From Haemophilus influenzae (GTDB lineage Bacteria > Pseudomonadota > Gammaproteobacteria > Enterobacterales > Pasteurellaceae): a stretch of 64,000 nt of DNA. A program made the position numbers and the translations under genes. A model generated the notes under the pieces. The model did not search any database, was not told the origin of the DNA, and saw only the letters and a list, made by a program, of their open reading frames with translations. How positions within the stretch are numbered: position 1 is the first letter of the stretch; each line of letters begins with the position of its first letter. Shown here piece after piece: positions 20,862 to 31,391 of the stretch. The stretch is from contig NZ_LS483411.1 of assembly GCF_900475755.1 (NCBI RefSeq), forward strand, positions 1,054,001 through 1,118,000, written 5' to 3'.

Positions 20862-21902
20862 ATGGCTAAACGTAAATTAACTCAAAACCAAACCAGAAGA
20901 ATTCAATCGAATAATGCGAAAACATTACATCGCCATAAGAAAAAAGACATTGAATGGTCAGATGAAATGTTGGGCGAACCGCAAGAAGGCGTTGTGGTCA
21001 CACGTTATTCTATTCACGCAGATGTTGAAAATGAACAAGGCAAAATTTATCGTTGTAATTTGCGTCGTACTTTGTCGAGTTTGGTGGTGGGAGATAAAGT
21101 TGTTTGGCGTAAAGGTAATGAACAATTACAAGGTGTGAGCGGCGTGATTGAGGCGATTCACCCTCGAGAAAATGAAATTTCCCGCCCTGATTATTATGAT
21201 GGTTTGAAACCCATCGTGGCGAATATTGATCGTATTATTATTGTATCAGCAGTATTGCCAACGCTTTCCTTAAATATTATCGATCGTTATCTTGTTGTGT
21301 GTGAAATTGCGGGAATTACGCCTCTCATTGTTTTGAATAAAGTGGATTTATTGACGCAGGAACAGCGTCAAGAAATTGAAGAACAACTTAAAATTTACCA
21401 AGATATTGGCTATGAAATTTTAATGATTTCAGCAAAGAGCGGTGAAAATATGGAAAAATTGACCGCACTTTTGGCACAAGGCACGGCGATTTTTGTTGGG
21501 CAATCTGGTGTTGGTAAATCGAGTTTAATTAATCATATTTTGCCTAGCGTAAACGCTCAAGTAGGGGATGTGAGCGAAACATCAGGGTTAGGGCAGCATA
21601 CTACGACATCGTCACGTCTTTACCATTTGCCACAAGGCGGTAATTTAATTGATTCGCCCGGAATTAGAGAATTTGGGCTTTGGCATTTAGATGCGGAGCA
21701 AATCACAAAAGGCTATCGAGAATTTCAATATGTATTAGGCACCTGTAAATTCCGTGATTGCAAACATTTGAGCGATCCAGGGTGTGCGTTACGTGAAGCC
21801 GTTGAGCAAGGGAAAATTTCGCCTGTTCGTTATGATAATTATCATCGATTAATTGAAAGTTTAAGTGAAACAAAATCACAACGTCATTTTTCAGTAGTTT
21901 AA
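20862..21902 (+). CDS. rsgA: Ribosome small-subunit-dependent GTPase RsgA (YjeQ)
   Basis: 346 residues. It is a late 30S assembly factor. An N-terminal basic tail and OB-fold come first, then a circularly permuted GTPase with G4 NKVD (about 158) ahead of the P-loop [10 protein letters not shown] (about 212) and G3 DSPG. The C-terminal zinc motif is [14 protein letters not shown] (about 294-307). All motifs are intact. An uptake core precedes the start codon. Confidence 0.96.
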   Translation: MAKRKLTQNQTRRIQSNNAKTLHRHKKKDIEWSDEMLGEPQEGVVVTRYSIHADVENEQGKIYRCNLRRTLSSLVVGDKVVWRKGNEQLQGVSGVIEAIHPRENEISRPDYYDGLKPIVANIDRIIIVSAVLPTLSLNIIDRYLVVCEIAGITPLIVLNKVDLLTQEQRQEIEEQLKIYQDIGYEILMISAKSGENMEKLTALLAQGTAIFVGQSGVGKSSLINHILPSVNAQVGDVSETSGLGQHTTTSSRLYHLPQGGNLIDSPGIREFGLWHLDAEQITKGYREFQYVLGTCKFRDCKHLSDPGCALREAVEQGKISPVRYDNYHRLIESLSETKSQRHFSVV

Positions 21903-21919
21903 CGATTGAGATTGTGAAT

Positions 21920-21948
21920 AATAAATAAGCTATTTAGCTTATTTTTAT
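21920..21948 (+). terminator. rsgA terminator
   Basis: Stem AATAAGCTA/TAGCTTATT with a short loop, followed by TTTAT. Confidence 0.65.
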
Positions 21949-21978
21949 GATTTAATTAGGGCTTTTTGGTGTTTATTC

Positions 21979-22007
21979 TTGATTATTTTGTTTTGAAAAA
22001 GGATACT
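21979..22007 (+). promoter_or_regulatory. Candidate pts operon promoter
   Basis: TTGATT (21979-21984), 17 bases, GATACT (22002-22007), about 50 bases upstream of the ptsH ATG. No convincing CRP site is seen with it. Confidence 0.55.
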
Positions 22008-22060
22008 AGGGCAACTTTCTGGTTTTATATTTTTAATCATTGATTAGTCGAGGTAGCATT

Positions 22061-22318
22061 ATGTATTCAAAAGATGTGGAAATTATTGCGCCAAACGGTT
22101 TACACACGCGCCCTGCTGCACAATTTGTGAAAGAAGCGAAAGCATTTTCTTCTGAAATTACAGTAACCTCTGGGGGAAAAAGTGCAAGTGCAAAGAGCTT
22201 GTTTAAGTTGCAAACATTAGCTTTAACGCAGGGAACAATACTTACCATTTCTGCTGATGGAGAAGACGAGCAACAGGCAGTTGAACATTTAGTTGCGTTA
22301 ATTCCTACTTTAGAATAA
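22061..22318 (+). CDS. ptsH: HPr phosphocarrier protein
   Basis: 85 residues. It carries phosphate from enzyme I to the sugar-specific EIIA proteins. Active-site His15 sits in [13 protein letters not shown], and Ser46 in [13 protein letters not shown] is the position regulated in Gram-positives. The start at 22061 gives the canonical [14 protein letters not shown]-terminus, with a GAGGT ribosome site. It is the first gene of ptsH-ptsI-crr. Confidence 0.97.
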   Translation: MYSKDVEIIAPNGLHTRPAAQFVKEAKAFSSEITVTSGGKSASAKSLFKLQTLALTQGTILTISADGEDEQQAVEHLVALIPTLE

Positions 22319-22326
22319 TTCTTACT

Positions 22327-22356
22327 TAGCCATAAAATTGTGAAATTTTATGGCTA
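22327..22356 (+). promoter_or_regulatory. Intercistronic hairpin between ptsH and ptsI
   Basis: Perfect 13-bp stem TAGCCATAAAATT/AATTTTATGGCTA with a 4-base loop (GTGA). No T run follows at once, so it resembles a processing or mRNA-stabilising hairpin or weak attenuator rather than a full terminator. Confidence 0.65.
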
Positions 22357-22397
22357 TTGTTTATTTATTACTTTGTTAATTGTTTCGGAAGGTATCT

Positions 22398-24125
22398 ATG
22401 ATTTCTGGCATTCTCGCATCCCCAGGTATTGCCTTTGGTAAGGCACTTGTTCTTAAAGAAGAAAAGATTGTTCTTGATACGCAAAAAATTACAGATGATC
22501 AAATTGATGAAGAAGTTGCTCGATTTTATGAAGGGCGTGCTGCGGCGGTAGAACAACTTAATTCAATTAGAGAACGTGCATTAATTTCTTTAGGCGAAGA
22601 AAAAGCCGCAATCTTTGAAGGTCACTTGATGATTCTTGAGGATGAAGAATTAGAAGAAGAAATTCTTGATTATCTTCGTTCAAATAAAGTGAATGCAGGG
22701 GTTGCAGCGAGTAAAATTTTAGATCAACAAGTGACAATGTTATCTGAAATTGATGATGAATATTTGAAAGAACGTGCAGGCGATATTCGGGATATTGCTA
22801 ACCGTTTAGTTAAAAATATTTTGGGCATGCACATTGTTGATCTTGGCGATATTCAGGAAGAATCTATTCTTGTTGCTTATGATCTGACTCCCTCAGAAAC
22901 CGCCCAACTTAATCTCGAAAAAGTATTAGGGGTTGTCACTGATATTGGTGGCAGAACTTCCCATACTTCGATTATGGCACGTTCTTTAGAATTGCCAGCG
23001 ATTGTCGGCACAAATAAAGTGACTAAATTAGTCAATACGGGCGATTACTTAATTTTAGATGCGATAAATAATCAAGTTTATATTAATCCAACGGCATCTC
23101 AAATTGATGAATTAAAAGCACTTGAAGCGAAAATTTCTGAGGAAAAAGCAGAGTTAGCTAAATTAAAAGATCTTCCAGCTATTACATTGGATGGACATAA
23201 GGTTGATATCGTCGCGAATATCGGGACGATTCGTGATTGTGACGGCGCAGAACGTAATGGAGCGGAAGGGATTGGGCTATACCGAACTGAATTTTTATTT
23301 ATGGATCGTGAACAGCTTCCCACAGAAGAAGAACAATTTATTGCCTATAAACAAGTGGTAGAAGCAATGAACGGACGCTTAACTGTGCTTCGTACGATGG
23401 ATATTGGCGGCGATAAAGAGCTTTCATATTTAGATTTACCAAAAGAAATGAATCCATTCTTGGGATGGCGTGCAATTCGCATTGCGTTAGATCGTCGTGA
23501 AATTTTAAATGCACAATTACGTGCGGTATTGCGTGCTTCAGCTTTTGGTAAATTGGCAGTGATGTTCCCGATGATTATTTCGGTAGAAGAAATTCGAGAA
23601 TTAAAAGCGGTTATTGAAACATTAAAGGCGGAATTACGTGAAGAAGGGAGAGTTTTTGATAATAACATACAAGTGGGTGTCATGGTTGAAACTCCCTCTG
23701 CGGCGGTAAATGCAAAATTTTTAGCAAAAGAAGTAGATTTCTTTAGTATCGGAACTAATGATTTAACTCAATATACTTTGGCTGTAGATCGCGGTAATGA
23801 GTTTATTTCCCATCTTTATAATCCAATGCACCCTTCTGTGCTTGGTTTAATTAAACAAGTGATTGATGCCTCTCACACAGAAGGAAAATGGACGGGAATG
23901 TGTGGGGAATTAGCAGGGGATGAACGCGCGACTTTATTGTTACTTGGTATGGGATTAGATGAATTTAGCATGAGTGCGATTTCTGTACCTCGCATTAAAA
24001 AATTAATCCGTAATGTAAATTTCCAAGATGCAAAAGCGCTTGCTGATGCCGCATTACAAAAACCGACCGCTGCAGAAATTGATCAATTAATTGAAGAATT
24101 TTTGCTGGAAAATTCATTAAATTAA
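22398..24125 (+). CDS. ptsI: PTS enzyme I (phosphoenolpyruvate-protein phosphotransferase)
   Basis: 575 residues from the ATG at 22398 ([17 protein letters not shown], preceded by GGAAGG). It takes phosphate from PEP and passes it to HPr. The phosphorylated His189 is in [13 protein letters not shown]; the C-terminal PEP barrel has [16 protein letters not shown] and the catalytic [10 protein letters not shown]. It follows ptsH after a 79-base spacer holding a strong hairpin. Confidence 0.97.
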   Translation: MISGILASPGIAFGKALVLKEEKIVLDTQKITDDQIDEEVARFYEGRAAAVEQLNSIRERALISLGEEKAAIFEGHLMILEDEELEEEILDYLRSNKVNAGVAASKILDQQVTMLSEIDDEYLKERAGDIRDIANRLVKNILGMHIVDLGDIQEESILVAYDLTPSETAQLNLEKVLGVVTDIGGRTSHTSIMARSLELPAIVGTNKVTKLVNTGDYLILDAINNQVYINPTASQIDELKALEAKISEEKAELAKLKDLPAITLDGHKVDIVANIGTIRDCDGAERNGAEGIGLYRTEFLFMDREQLPTEEEQFIAYKQVVEAMNGRLTVLRTMDIGGDKELSYLDLPKEMNPFLGWRAIRIALDRREILNAQLRAVLRASAFGKLAVMFPMIISVEEIRELKAVIETLKAELREEGRVFDNNIQVGVMVETPSAAVNAKFLAKEVDFFSIGTNDLTQYTLAVDRGNEFISHLYNPMHPSVLGLIKQVIDASHTEGKWTGMCGELAGDERATLLLLGMGLDEFSMSAISVPRIKKLIRNVNFQDAKALADAALQKPTAAEIDQLIEEFLLENSLN

Positions 24126-24184
24126 ACAAAAGTATTTGATTTTACGTTAAAATAGCAGCCATCTTGAATGGATAGGAGATTAAA

Positions 24185-24685
24185 ATGGGCTTATTTGACA
24201 AGTTATTTGGTTCAAAAGAAAACAAATCTGTGGAAGTTGAAATTTATGCACCGATCTCTGGCGAGATCGTTAATATTGAAGATGTTCCTGATGTGGTTTT
24301 CTCTGAAAAAATCGTTGGCGATGGTGTTGCTGTTCGTCCTATTGGTAACAAAATCGTTGCGCCAGTGGATGGTGTGATTGGTAAAATTTTTGAAACCAAT
24401 CACGCTTTTTCAATGGAATCAAAAGAAGGCGTAGAATTATTTGTACACTTTGGTATTGATACTGTTGAGTTGAAAGGCGAAGGCTTTACTCGTATTGCAC
24501 AAGAAGGTCAATCTATTAAGCGTGGTGATACCGTGATTGAATTTGATCTTCCTTTATTAGAATCAAAAGCAAAATCTGTCTTAACACCAATCGTAATTTC
24601 AAATATGGATGAAATTTCTTGTATCGTAAAAAAATCAGGCGAAGTAGTGGCTGGAGAATCAGTAGTATTAGCCTTAAAGAAATAA
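24185..24685 (+). CDS. crr: Glucose-type PTS EIIA component (EIIA-Glc)
   Basis: 166 residues. Phosphorylatable His88 is in ELFVHFGIDT and the partner His73 in ETNHAFSMES. Haemophilus is known to lack a glucose PTS, so this protein mostly acts as a regulator (for example of adenylate cyclase and competence through cAMP). An amphipathic N-terminus MGLFDKLFG is present. It is the last gene of the pts operon, with a terminator after it. Confidence 0.97.
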   Translation: MGLFDKLFGSKENKSVEVEIYAPISGEIVNIEDVPDVVFSEKIVGDGVAVRPIGNKIVAPVDGVIGKIFETNHAFSMESKEGVELFVHFGIDTVELKGEGFTRIAQEGQSIKRGDTVIEFDLPLLESKAKSVLTPIVISNMDEISCIVKKSGEVVAGESVVLALKK

Positions 24686-24697
24686 TTTGTTTACGAT

Positions 24698-24729
24698 AAA
24701 AAAAAGTCCGCCTTTGTGCGGATTTTTTA
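24698..24729 (+). terminator. crr terminator
   Basis: Stem AGTCCGC/GCGGATT with loop CTTTGT (core TCCGC/GCGGA), A run before and T run after. Confidence 0.85.
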
Positions 24730-24742
24730 TTTATTTTAGTTA

Positions 24743-24764
24743 CCTAGGGTAAGCATACCCTAGG
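24743..24764. repeat. Perfect inverted repeat with AvrII-like ends
   Basis: CCTAGGGTA-AGCA-TACCCTAGG, a 9-bp perfect stem with a 4-base loop, 14 bases past the crr terminator and just ahead of the manA-like remnant. CCTAGG is normally rare. Function unknown. Confidence 0.6.
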
Positions 24765-24768
24765 CTAA

Positions 24769-24918
24769 TTTAAATGCGACCCCATTGGGGTAGTTTTACG
24801 CTCAGAAACGACCGCACTTTCATTGAAACAAGGTGAGGCTGCTTTTATTACTGCAAATGCTTCTTATGAAGTGGATGGCTTAATTGAAGGCTATGCAGTG
24901 GTCGCAAAATTGCCTTGA
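24769..24918 (+). pseudogene. C-terminal remnant resembling mannose-6-phosphate isomerase (ManA)
   Basis: A frame open only from 24769 ends at a TGA at 24916-24918 and has no start or ribosome site. It encodes about 49 residues including TALSLKQGEAAFITANASYE and, near the stop, GYAVVAKLP. The phrase L-K-x-G-E-x-A-F-I-x-A-N is characteristic of the ManA C-terminus (E. coli LKPGESAFIAANES). No other part of ManA is present, so this is a deletion remnant. An uptake core (GACCGCACTTT) lies at 24809-24819. Confidence 0.6.
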
Positions 24919-24946
24919 TAAAGTCTTTTAGAAAAAGTATAGTCCT

Positions 24947-24962
24947 CTTAATTTTTTATTAA
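24947..24962 (+). promoter_or_regulatory. Candidate QseB/FirR (PmrA-type) box upstream of ygiW
   Basis: CTTAA-TTTTTT-ATTAA, one mismatch from the direct-repeat consensus CTTAA-N6-CTTAA bound by QseB/PmrA-class regulators. It lies 70 bases upstream of ygiW, the first gene of the ygiW-qseBC set, suggesting autoregulation. Confidence 0.5.
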
Positions 24963-25032
24963 GATTTATTTGTTTTAATACACACATCCAAGCAATGGTG
25001 CTTGAAATTAACTAACTTAAAAAGGAAACGTC

Positions 25033-25398
25033 ATGAAAAAATTTGCATTAGCAACAATCTTCGCATTAGCAACCACTTCAGCATTTGCTGGTTTTAATGG
25101 CAATAATAGTCAAGGTGGTTTTCAACAAACAGCCCCTGCTGCAATTAGCGTAAAACAAGCTTTATCTGCGGCTGATAATTCAATGATTACTTTGGTGGGT
25201 AATATTACACAACAAATTGATGACGATGAATTTTGGTTTACTGATGGGACAGGGCAAATCAAGATTGAAATCAAAAAACGCGTTTGGAATGGTTTAAACG
25301 TAGATTCAAAGGATAAAGTGAAAATTTATGGAAAATTGGATAACGAAGCCTTTGAGAAAGCAGAACTTGATGTATTGCGCGTTGAAAAAGCAGAATAA
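25033..25398 (+). CDS. ygiW: Periplasmic BOF (OB-fold) protein, YgiW family
   Basis: 121 residues with a Sec signal peptide (MKKFALATIFALATTSAFA, cleavage after residue 19) and an OB-fold core (ITLVGNITQQIDDDEFWF, GTGQIKIEIKKRVW). YgiW/YdeI proteins are periplasmic stress-tolerance proteins. It starts an apparent operon with qseB and qseC (63 bases to qseB). In Haemophilus this set has been described as ygiW-firRS, responding to ferrous iron. A good GGAAA ribosome site precedes the ATG. Confidence 0.9.
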   Translation: MKKFALATIFALATTSAFAGFNGNNSQGGFQQTAPAAISVKQALSAADNSMITLVGNITQQIDDDEFWFTDGTGQIKIEIKKRVWNGLNVDSKDKVKIYGKLDNEAFEKAELDVLRVEKAE

Positions 25399-25461
25399 TT
25401 ATCTTTGAAGATAGCGGGCGTTAGCTCGCTATTTTTGTTTATAAAGTGCGGTCAATTTTTT

Positions 25462-26127
25462 ATGAGAATTTTATTGATAGAAGACGATAATCTAATCGGC
25501 AATGGGTTGCAGATTGGTTTAACTAAACTTGGTTTTGCGGTGGATTGGTTTACCGATGGAAAAACAGGAATGGCTGCTTTAACCTCTGCGCCTTATGATG
25601 CGGTGGTATTGGATTTAACCTTGCCTAAACTTGATGGATTAGATGTATTGCAACAATGGCGATCTAATCATCAAGATGTTCCCGTATTAATTTTGACTGC
25701 TCGTGATACTTTAGATGAACGAGTTAAAGGTTTACAAAGTGGTGCAGATGATTATCTTTGCAAGCCTTTTGCTTTGGCTGAAGTCGCCGCACGTTTACAA
25801 GCCCTTATTCGTCGTCGTTATGGACATCATCATTCTGTGATAGAACAGTCTGGGGTTAAGCTCGATCAGAATCAACGTTCCGTTTGGCTGAATAATCAAC
25901 CCATTTCTTTAACAAGCCGTGAATATAAATTATTAGAATTATTTATGTTGAATAAAGATCGGGTGTTGTCTCGCACATCGATTGAAGAAAAATTATCCAG
26001 TTGGGATGAAGAAATTAGCAGTGGCGCATTGGATGTGCATATTTATAATTTACGCCAAAAATTGGGGAAACAATTTATTCGAACAGTACACGGTGTTGGT
26101 TATGCGCTGGGACAAGTTGAAAAATGA
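25462..26127 (+). CDS. qseB: Response regulator QseB/FirR (OmpR family)
   Basis: 221 residues from the ATG at 25462 ([15 protein letters not shown]). It has a receiver domain with the acidic pocket Glu7-Asp8-Asp9, phospho-acceptor Asp51 ([12 protein letters not shown]) and Lys in CKPFA, then a winged-helix DNA-binding domain ([30 protein letters not shown]). A longer in-frame extension upstream has no ribosome site and is rejected. The end overlaps qseC by 4 bases (ATGA). An uptake core is in the leader. Confidence 0.95.
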   Translation: MRILLIEDDNLIGNGLQIGLTKLGFAVDWFTDGKTGMAALTSAPYDAVVLDLTLPKLDGLDVLQQWRSNHQDVPVLILTARDTLDERVKGLQSGADDYLCKPFALAEVAARLQALIRRRYGHHHSVIEQSGVKLDQNQRSVWLNNQPISLTSREYKLLELFMLNKDRVLSRTSIEEKLSSWDEEISSGALDVHIYNLRQKLGKQFIRTVHGVGYALGQVEK

Positions 26128-27479
26128 AAAATAGAAGTCTCACTTTGCGTCTTATTTCCGTGCTTTCTTTAACCGCACTTTTAGTTTGGTTTGGTTCTAC
26201 GCTTATGGCTTGGTGGCAAGTACGTCACGATGTGAATAAAGTTTTTGATGCACAACAAGTTCTCTTTGCCGAACGGCTCGCTAATTCTGATTTAAGTGCT
26301 ATTTTGTTGGAATCTAGCACAAAGCTAGATAAAAATTCACAGTCGGCATTAAAAAAAAGTTATGACGATGATGCCTTAGCCTTTGCTATTTTTTCTAAAA
26401 CAGGGAAACTTTTATTTAGTGATGGGCGAAATGGAAAGGATTTTATTTTTAATTATAAAACGGGGTTTTATAACGAGAATATTTATGATGATGACGATAA
26501 ATGGCGAATTTTTTGGCGTACGGCAGCTAATGGAGAATTATTTATCGCAGTAGGGCAAGAATTAGATTACCGTGAAGATTTAATTGAAGAAATGATTTTT
26601 GGGCAAATGTGGATTTGGTTTGCCAGTTTGCCTATTTTGATCATTGTTTTAGGATGGTTGATTCATAAAGAACTTCGACCGATTAAACGTTTAAGCCAAG
26701 AAGTGCAAAGGAGAAAATCTGGCGATGTGTCATTGCTGAATACGGAGGGGCTACCCGTTGAGATTTTACCCTTAGTAAAAAATTTAAATCAATTTTTTGA
26801 CCGCACTTCAGCTATGTTGCAACGAGAACGCCGTTTTACTTCTGATGCAGCTCACGAATTGCGTAGTCCATTGGCGGCATTGCGTATTCAAACTGAAGTT
26901 GCACAACTCGCAAATGATGATGCGTCTTTGCGTGAGCAAGCCCTTATCCATTTAACGCAAGGCATTGATCGGGCTTCGCAATTGATTGAACAATTATTAA
27001 CGCTCTCTCGTTTGGATAATTTGCAAGCCTTAGAAACACTACAGCCGCTTGATTGGGAAGCCATTGTTCAATCATTAATTTCTGAGCGTTATTTTGTGGC
27101 AGAAAAACGTAAAATTACCTTGGTTTTTGAGAAAGAATCTGAACCAAAGCAAAAACAAGGGCAATCAATTTTAGTTTCATTGATGCTTAGAAATTTACTC
27201 GACAATGCCATTAAATATTGTCCAGAAGAAACAACCGTTTCAGTAAAAATTGCATCTTCTCAGATTATTATTGAAGATAATGGTGGCGGCGTTGAGCCTG
27301 AAGATTTGAAAAAACTTGGTCAGCGTTTTTATCGCCCAGCTGGGCAAAATGAAAAGGGAAGTGGCTTGGGGCTTTCTATTGTTATGCGAATTGCTGAATT
27401 GCACGGATTTAAAGTGTGGTTAGAAAACGTTGTAAAAGAGGGGAGAAGAATTGGTTTAAAAGCAATAATATCTTTGTAG
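26124..27479 (+). CDS. qseC: Sensor histidine kinase QseC/FirS
   Basis: 451 residues. It has two membrane helices (about 12-32 and 161-180) around a periplasmic sensor with the acidic run YDDDDK (121-126), then a HAMP-like linker, dimerisation domain with His244 in [18 protein letters not shown], and a kinase domain with N box [11 protein letters not shown] and G boxes IEDNGGG and GSGLGLSI. It phosphorylates QseB. The acidic periplasmic loop would suit metal sensing, in line with the reported ferrous-iron response; that link is inference. Confidence 0.95.
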   Translation: MKNRSLTLRLISVLSLTALLVWFGSTLMAWWQVRHDVNKVFDAQQVLFAERLANSDLSAILLESSTKLDKNSQSALKKSYDDDALAFAIFSKTGKLLFSDGRNGKDFIFNYKTGFYNENIYDDDDKWRIFWRTAANGELFIAVGQELDYREDLIEEMIFGQMWIWFASLPILIIVLGWLIHKELRPIKRLSQEVQRRKSGDVSLLNTEGLPVEILPLVKNLNQFFDRTSAMLQRERRFTSDAAHELRSPLAALRIQTEVAQLANDDASLREQALIHLTQGIDRASQLIEQLLTLSRLDNLQALETLQPLDWEAIVQSLISERYFVAEKRKITLVFEKESEPKQKQGQSILVSLMLRNLLDNAIKYCPEETTVSVKIASSQIIIEDNGGGVEPEDLKKLGQRFYRPAGQNEKGSGLGLSIVMRIAELHGFKVWLENVVKEGRRIGLKAIISL

Positions 27480-27505
27480 AAATGGCTTTAAAATAAATGA
27501 TATTT

Positions 27506-27542
27506 GTGCGGTAAATTATTTTGTAAATTTTACCGCACTTTT
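27506..27542 (+). terminator. qseC terminator built from an uptake-sequence pair
   Basis: GTGCGGTAAA (27506-27515) and TTTACCGCAC (27529-27538) form a 10-bp stem followed by TTTTC. It uses inverted uptake cores as the stem. Confidence 0.75.
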
Positions 27543-27744
27543 CACTTTAGCTTTCACTAATTTGAAATAATGACTGTATTTTGTTAATATACACAAGTTT
27601 TTGGAAACAATCCTTCAATTCCTACTGAACGTTTCCTTCAAAATCGCACTTCTATGTGCTGTCCTTTGTAGTGGTTCCATTACACATTTTTGCCTCTAGG
27701 CAATTTTTATTAAATCTATTCACTTAATCGTTAAGGGGAAAAGT

Positions 27745-29772
27745 TTGTCTTTATCTCAATTTATGACAAAGAGAACGTCATTTAATCCTTTGGTAATTGG
27801 CGTTACATTATTTTTTGTGCTGTTACTGATGGCAATGATTTTTATTGCGCCAGAGCAAACACAGGCATTATTGAATCAAGCTAAAAGTGGTATTTTTGCT
27901 AATTTTAGTTGGTTTTATGTACTCACTTTTTCAGTGTTTTTAGGATTTTTATTAATTTTATCAGTCAGTAGTCTTGGCAATATAAAACTAGGGCAGGATG
28001 AAGAAGAACCTGAATTTAGTTTCTTATCTTGGCTTGCGATGTTATTTGCCGCTGGAATGGGAGTTGGGCTGATGTTTTTTGGCGTAGCAGAACCATTAAC
28101 CCATTATCTTTCTGACATTACAGCAGGTTCTGCAGAACATAAACAACAAGAGGCTTTACTTCATACTCTGTTCCACTGGGGCATTCACGCTTGGGCAGTA
28201 TATGGCACCATTGCTTTAGCATTAGCTTATTTTGGGTTTCGTTATAAATTACCTTTAGCGTTGCGCTCTTGTTTTTATCCTTTATTAAAAGATCGTATTA
28301 ATGGCAAAATCGGCGATGCGATTGATGTTATGGCATTACTTGCCACATTGTTTGGGATTATTACTACATTAGGTTTCGGTTCATCACAGCTTGGTGCAGG
28401 ACTTGAACAAATAGGTTGGATAAGCCAGAACAGCTTTGCTTTACAAGTTGGCGTTATTGTTGTGGTGATGTGTTTAGCGGTGTTTTCTGCTATTTCTGGT
28501 GTTGGAAAAGGCGTGAAAATATTAAGTGAAATTAACTTAACTTTAGCATTTTGTTTACTTCTCTTTGTTTTAGTTGCAGGACCTACGTTATACCTTTTAT
28601 CTGCATTTAGCGATAATATGGGGAATTATTTCAGCAATTTAGTGCAACTCAGTTTTAAAACCTATGCTTATGAACAAGAACATACTAGCTGGTTTAGTGG
28701 ATGGACTGTGCTTTATTGGGCTTGGTGGTGTTCTTGGGCGCCGTTTGTGGGTTTATTTATTGCCCGTATTTCTAAAGGACGAACTATCCGTGAATTTATT
28801 TTTGGTGTATTAGTTATTCCAAGTTTATTTGGTATTTTATGGTTTACTGTTTTTGGTAATACAGCAGTATGGCTAAATGATGGCATTGCTGCGGGCGGGC
28901 TTGGCGAATTTATTTCTTCCCCAGAAATTTTATTATTTAAATTTTTAAATTATCTGCCTTTGCCAACAGTAACAGGCTTTGTGAGTTTATTAGTGATTTC
29001 ATTGTTTTTTATCACTTCAGCGGATTCAGGCATTTATGTGTTAAATAACATTGCATCTCGTGATAAAAGTTTAGCTTCGCCTGCGTGGCAAGCCATAATG
29101 TGGGGAACTTTAATGTCTGTTGTTGCAATTGTGCTTATGCAGTCTGGTGGACTTGCTAATTTGCAAACAATGACATTAATTGTTGCCTTGCCTTTTGCTT
29201 TATTAATGTTGGTAATGTGTTTTAGTTTATGGAAAGGCTTAATTGCGGATAAAAAATATTTTTCTACTAAAGTCAATCCAACTAGCATTTTCTGGAGCGG
29301 CGATAAATGGAAATCACATTTAGAGCAAATGATGAACCAAACGCAAGAGAAAGATATTTTACGTTTTCTTAAAAATACGGCGTTACCCGCTATGCGAGAA
29401 TTACGTCAAGAATTAACAGGAAAATATAATTTAAGTGTAGAAATCAACAGATTATTTGAACAAGAAGAGCCAGCTTTGGAATTGGTAATTCATAAAGAAT
29501 CAATGAGAGATTTTATGTATGGTATTAAATCTGTTGGGCGAGAAGTGTCAGAGCAATTAATTAACGATGAAAATTTACCGCACATTCAGCATAGCACTAC
29601 TTATGAACCTTACGCTTATTTTTTTGATGGACGAGTAGGTTACGATGTTCAATATATGGATCAAGATGAATTGATTGCTGATATGTTGAAACAATATGAA
29701 CGTTATTTAAGTTTGCTTGATGATGTGGGTCAGGAACTAATGGCACACGAGCAAACCGAACTAGCAGAGTAA
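27745..29772 (+). CDS. betT: BCCT-family betaine/choline transporter (BetT-like)
   Basis: 675 residues. The frame begins at a TTG (27745) with an AAGGGG ribosome site at a good distance; the first ATG is 18 bases further on with no such site. There are twelve membrane spans, with the BCCT signature WTVLYWAWWCSWAPFVGLFI near 325, then a long cytoplasmic C-tail (about 500-675), typical of osmoregulated choline importers such as E. coli BetT. No bet oxidation genes are adjacent, so the exact substrate is not settled; Haemophilus uses choline for LOS decoration. Confidence 0.88.
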   Translation: MSLSQFMTKRTSFNPLVIGVTLFFVLLLMAMIFIAPEQTQALLNQAKSGIFANFSWFYVLTFSVFLGFLLILSVSSLGNIKLGQDEEEPEFSFLSWLAMLFAAGMGVGLMFFGVAEPLTHYLSDITAGSAEHKQQEALLHTLFHWGIHAWAVYGTIALALAYFGFRYKLPLALRSCFYPLLKDRINGKIGDAIDVMALLATLFGIITTLGFGSSQLGAGLEQIGWISQNSFALQVGVIVVVMCLAVFSAISGVGKGVKILSEINLTLAFCLLLFVLVAGPTLYLLSAFSDNMGNYFSNLVQLSFKTYAYEQEHTSWFSGWTVLYWAWWCSWAPFVGLFIARISKGRTIREFIFGVLVIPSLFGILWFTVFGNTAVWLNDGIAAGGLGEFISSPEILLFKFLNYLPLPTVTGFVSLLVISLFFITSADSGIYVLNNIASRDKSLASPAWQAIMWGTLMSVVAIVLMQSGGLANLQTMTLIVALPFALLMLVMCFSLWKGLIADKKYFSTKVNPTSIFWSGDKWKSHLEQMMNQTQEKDILRFLKNTALPAMRELRQELTGKYNLSVEINRLFEQEEPALELVIHKESMRDFMYGIKSVGREVSEQLINDENLPHIQHSTTYEPYAYFFDGRVGYDVQYMDQDELIADMLKQYERYLSLLDDVGQELMAHEQTELAE

Positions 29773-29808
29773 TCGATTTAAAGGTGCAACGTGTGCCTCG
29801 TTTTTTGG

Positions 29809-31284
29809 TTATTTAACCTGATTAATCAAAAATTGGGTTAATAGCGAAACAGGGCGACCTGTTGCACCTTTATTTGCGCCTTGTAACCAAGCCGTACCTG
29901 CAATGTCTAAATGTGCCCAGCGATATTTTTTCGTGAAGTTAGACAAAAATGCACCGGCAGTAATTGCGCCACCCCAGCGACCCCCAATATTGGCAAGGTC
30001 GGCGAAAGGCGATTTCAGTTGCTCTTGATATTCTTCGCTTAATGGTAAACGCCACGCTTTGTCAGTAGTTTCTGTTGAGGCTTGGAGTAGTGCATTGGCA
30101 AGAGCGTTATCTGTAGAAACTAATCCGCTATTGTGTTGCCCAAGGGCAACCACACAAGCCCCCGTTAAGGTTGCAACATCAATAACAAGCTCAGGTTCAA
30201 AACGTTCAACATAAGTAAGGGCATCACAAAGGACTAAGCGACCTTCTGCATCGGTGTTGAGTACTTCTACGGTTAAACCATTCATAGTGTTAAGAATATC
30301 GCCTGGGCGATAAGCATTGCCATCAGGCAGATTTTCGCAACCAGCTAAAACACCAATAACGTTTAATGGCAAATTCAACTCTGCAATGGCTTTCATTGTG
30401 CCGAAAACAGAAGCTGCACCGCACATATCATATTTCATTTCATCCATATCTGCGGCAGGTTTAAGTGAAATACCGCCTGCATCAAAGGTTAATCCTTTGC
30501 CGACAAGTACAATGGGTTTTGCGTTTTTATCTGGTGCATTATTGAGGGTCAAAATAGACATATAAGCACGGTTTTCAGAGCCTTTTGAGACGGCAAGATA
30601 AGCATTCATTCCAAGTTTTGCCATTTCTTCTTCATCCACAACTTTTAATGAAAGTGCGGTAGAATTTTCGGCTAAATTTTTTGCTTGCTCAGCAAGATAA
30701 GCGGGGTTGCAGATATTGGGTGGCATATTTGCGATGTCGCGTGCTGCTTTTATGCCTGAGCTAATGGCATTGGCGTGAGCAATGGCTTGTTGTGCTTGAT
30801 CACAATCCGTATTAAAGATGAAAGATTCTAAAACAGAGGCTTCCGTTTTTTGAGATTTGAAATGATCAAATTGATAATTGGTGTGTTCAATCGTTTCAAT
30901 GGCAAAGCGGATATTCCAATAAAGATCGCGATCTTTTAATTCAATTTCAGTTAAATAAGAAACAACTTCACGCGTGTTGGTTTCTTTTAGCGTTTTTAAT
31001 ACAGCTTGGATGATTTGTTTATATTGACGCTCCGTGAGTTCTCCTTTTTTGCCACAGCCAACGATTAATACGCGTTTAGCAGATAAACCTTGAAGATCAC
31101 GAAGTAAAACGATTTGGGCTAATTTTCCAGTTAGCTCACCTGATTTCACTAAATCGTTTAAATAGTCTTGGGTTAATTGATCGATTTCATTAAAACTTTT
31201 TGAAAATTCATTATTTTCATAGACGCCTAAAACAATGCAATCAGTGGTTTGAGAAAGTGCGGTATTTTTTGCTTGATATTTCAT
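29809..31284 (-). CDS. pepA: Cytosol (leucyl) aminopeptidase PepA
   Basis: 491 residues, M17 family. The signature [14 protein letters not shown] is at about residue 340, with upstream metal and catalytic residues in [16 protein letters not shown] and [13 protein letters not shown] hexameric Mn/Zn enzyme that removes N-terminal residues from peptides; in E. coli it also binds DNA. It is divergent from lptF across a 107-base gap. Uptake cores lie within the N-terminal codons and at mid gene. Confidence 0.96.
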   Translation of the reverse strand: MKYQAKNTALSQTTDCIVLGVYENNEFSKSFNEIDQLTQDYLNDLVKSGELTGKLAQIVLLRDLQGLSAKRVLIVGCGKKGELTERQYKQIIQAVLKTLKETNTREVVSYLTEIELKDRDLYWNIRFAIETIEHTNYQFDHFKSQKTEASVLESFIFNTDCDQAQQAIAHANAISSGIKAARDIANMPPNICNPAYLAEQAKNLAENSTALSLKVVDEEEMAKLGMNAYLAVSKGSENRAYMSILTLNNAPDKNAKPIVLVGKGLTFDAGGISLKPAADMDEMKYDMCGAASVFGTMKAIAELNLPLNVIGVLAGCENLPDGNAYRPGDILNTMNGLTVEVLNTDAEGRLVLCDALTYVERFEPELVIDVATLTGACVVALGQHNSGLVSTDNALANALLQASTETTDKAWRLPLSEEYQEQLKSPFADLANIGGRWGGAITAGAFLSNFTKKYRWAHLDIAGTAWLQGANKGATGRPVSLLTQFLINQVK

Positions 31285-31391
31285 TTGTTGTCCTTAAATT
31301 TCTGTTTAATTCAGCGAAAATAAGTTATCATACGCGACCGATTTTATCCAGTTTTCCTCCGTTTTAGATTTAGAAAAACAAACGAAATAAG

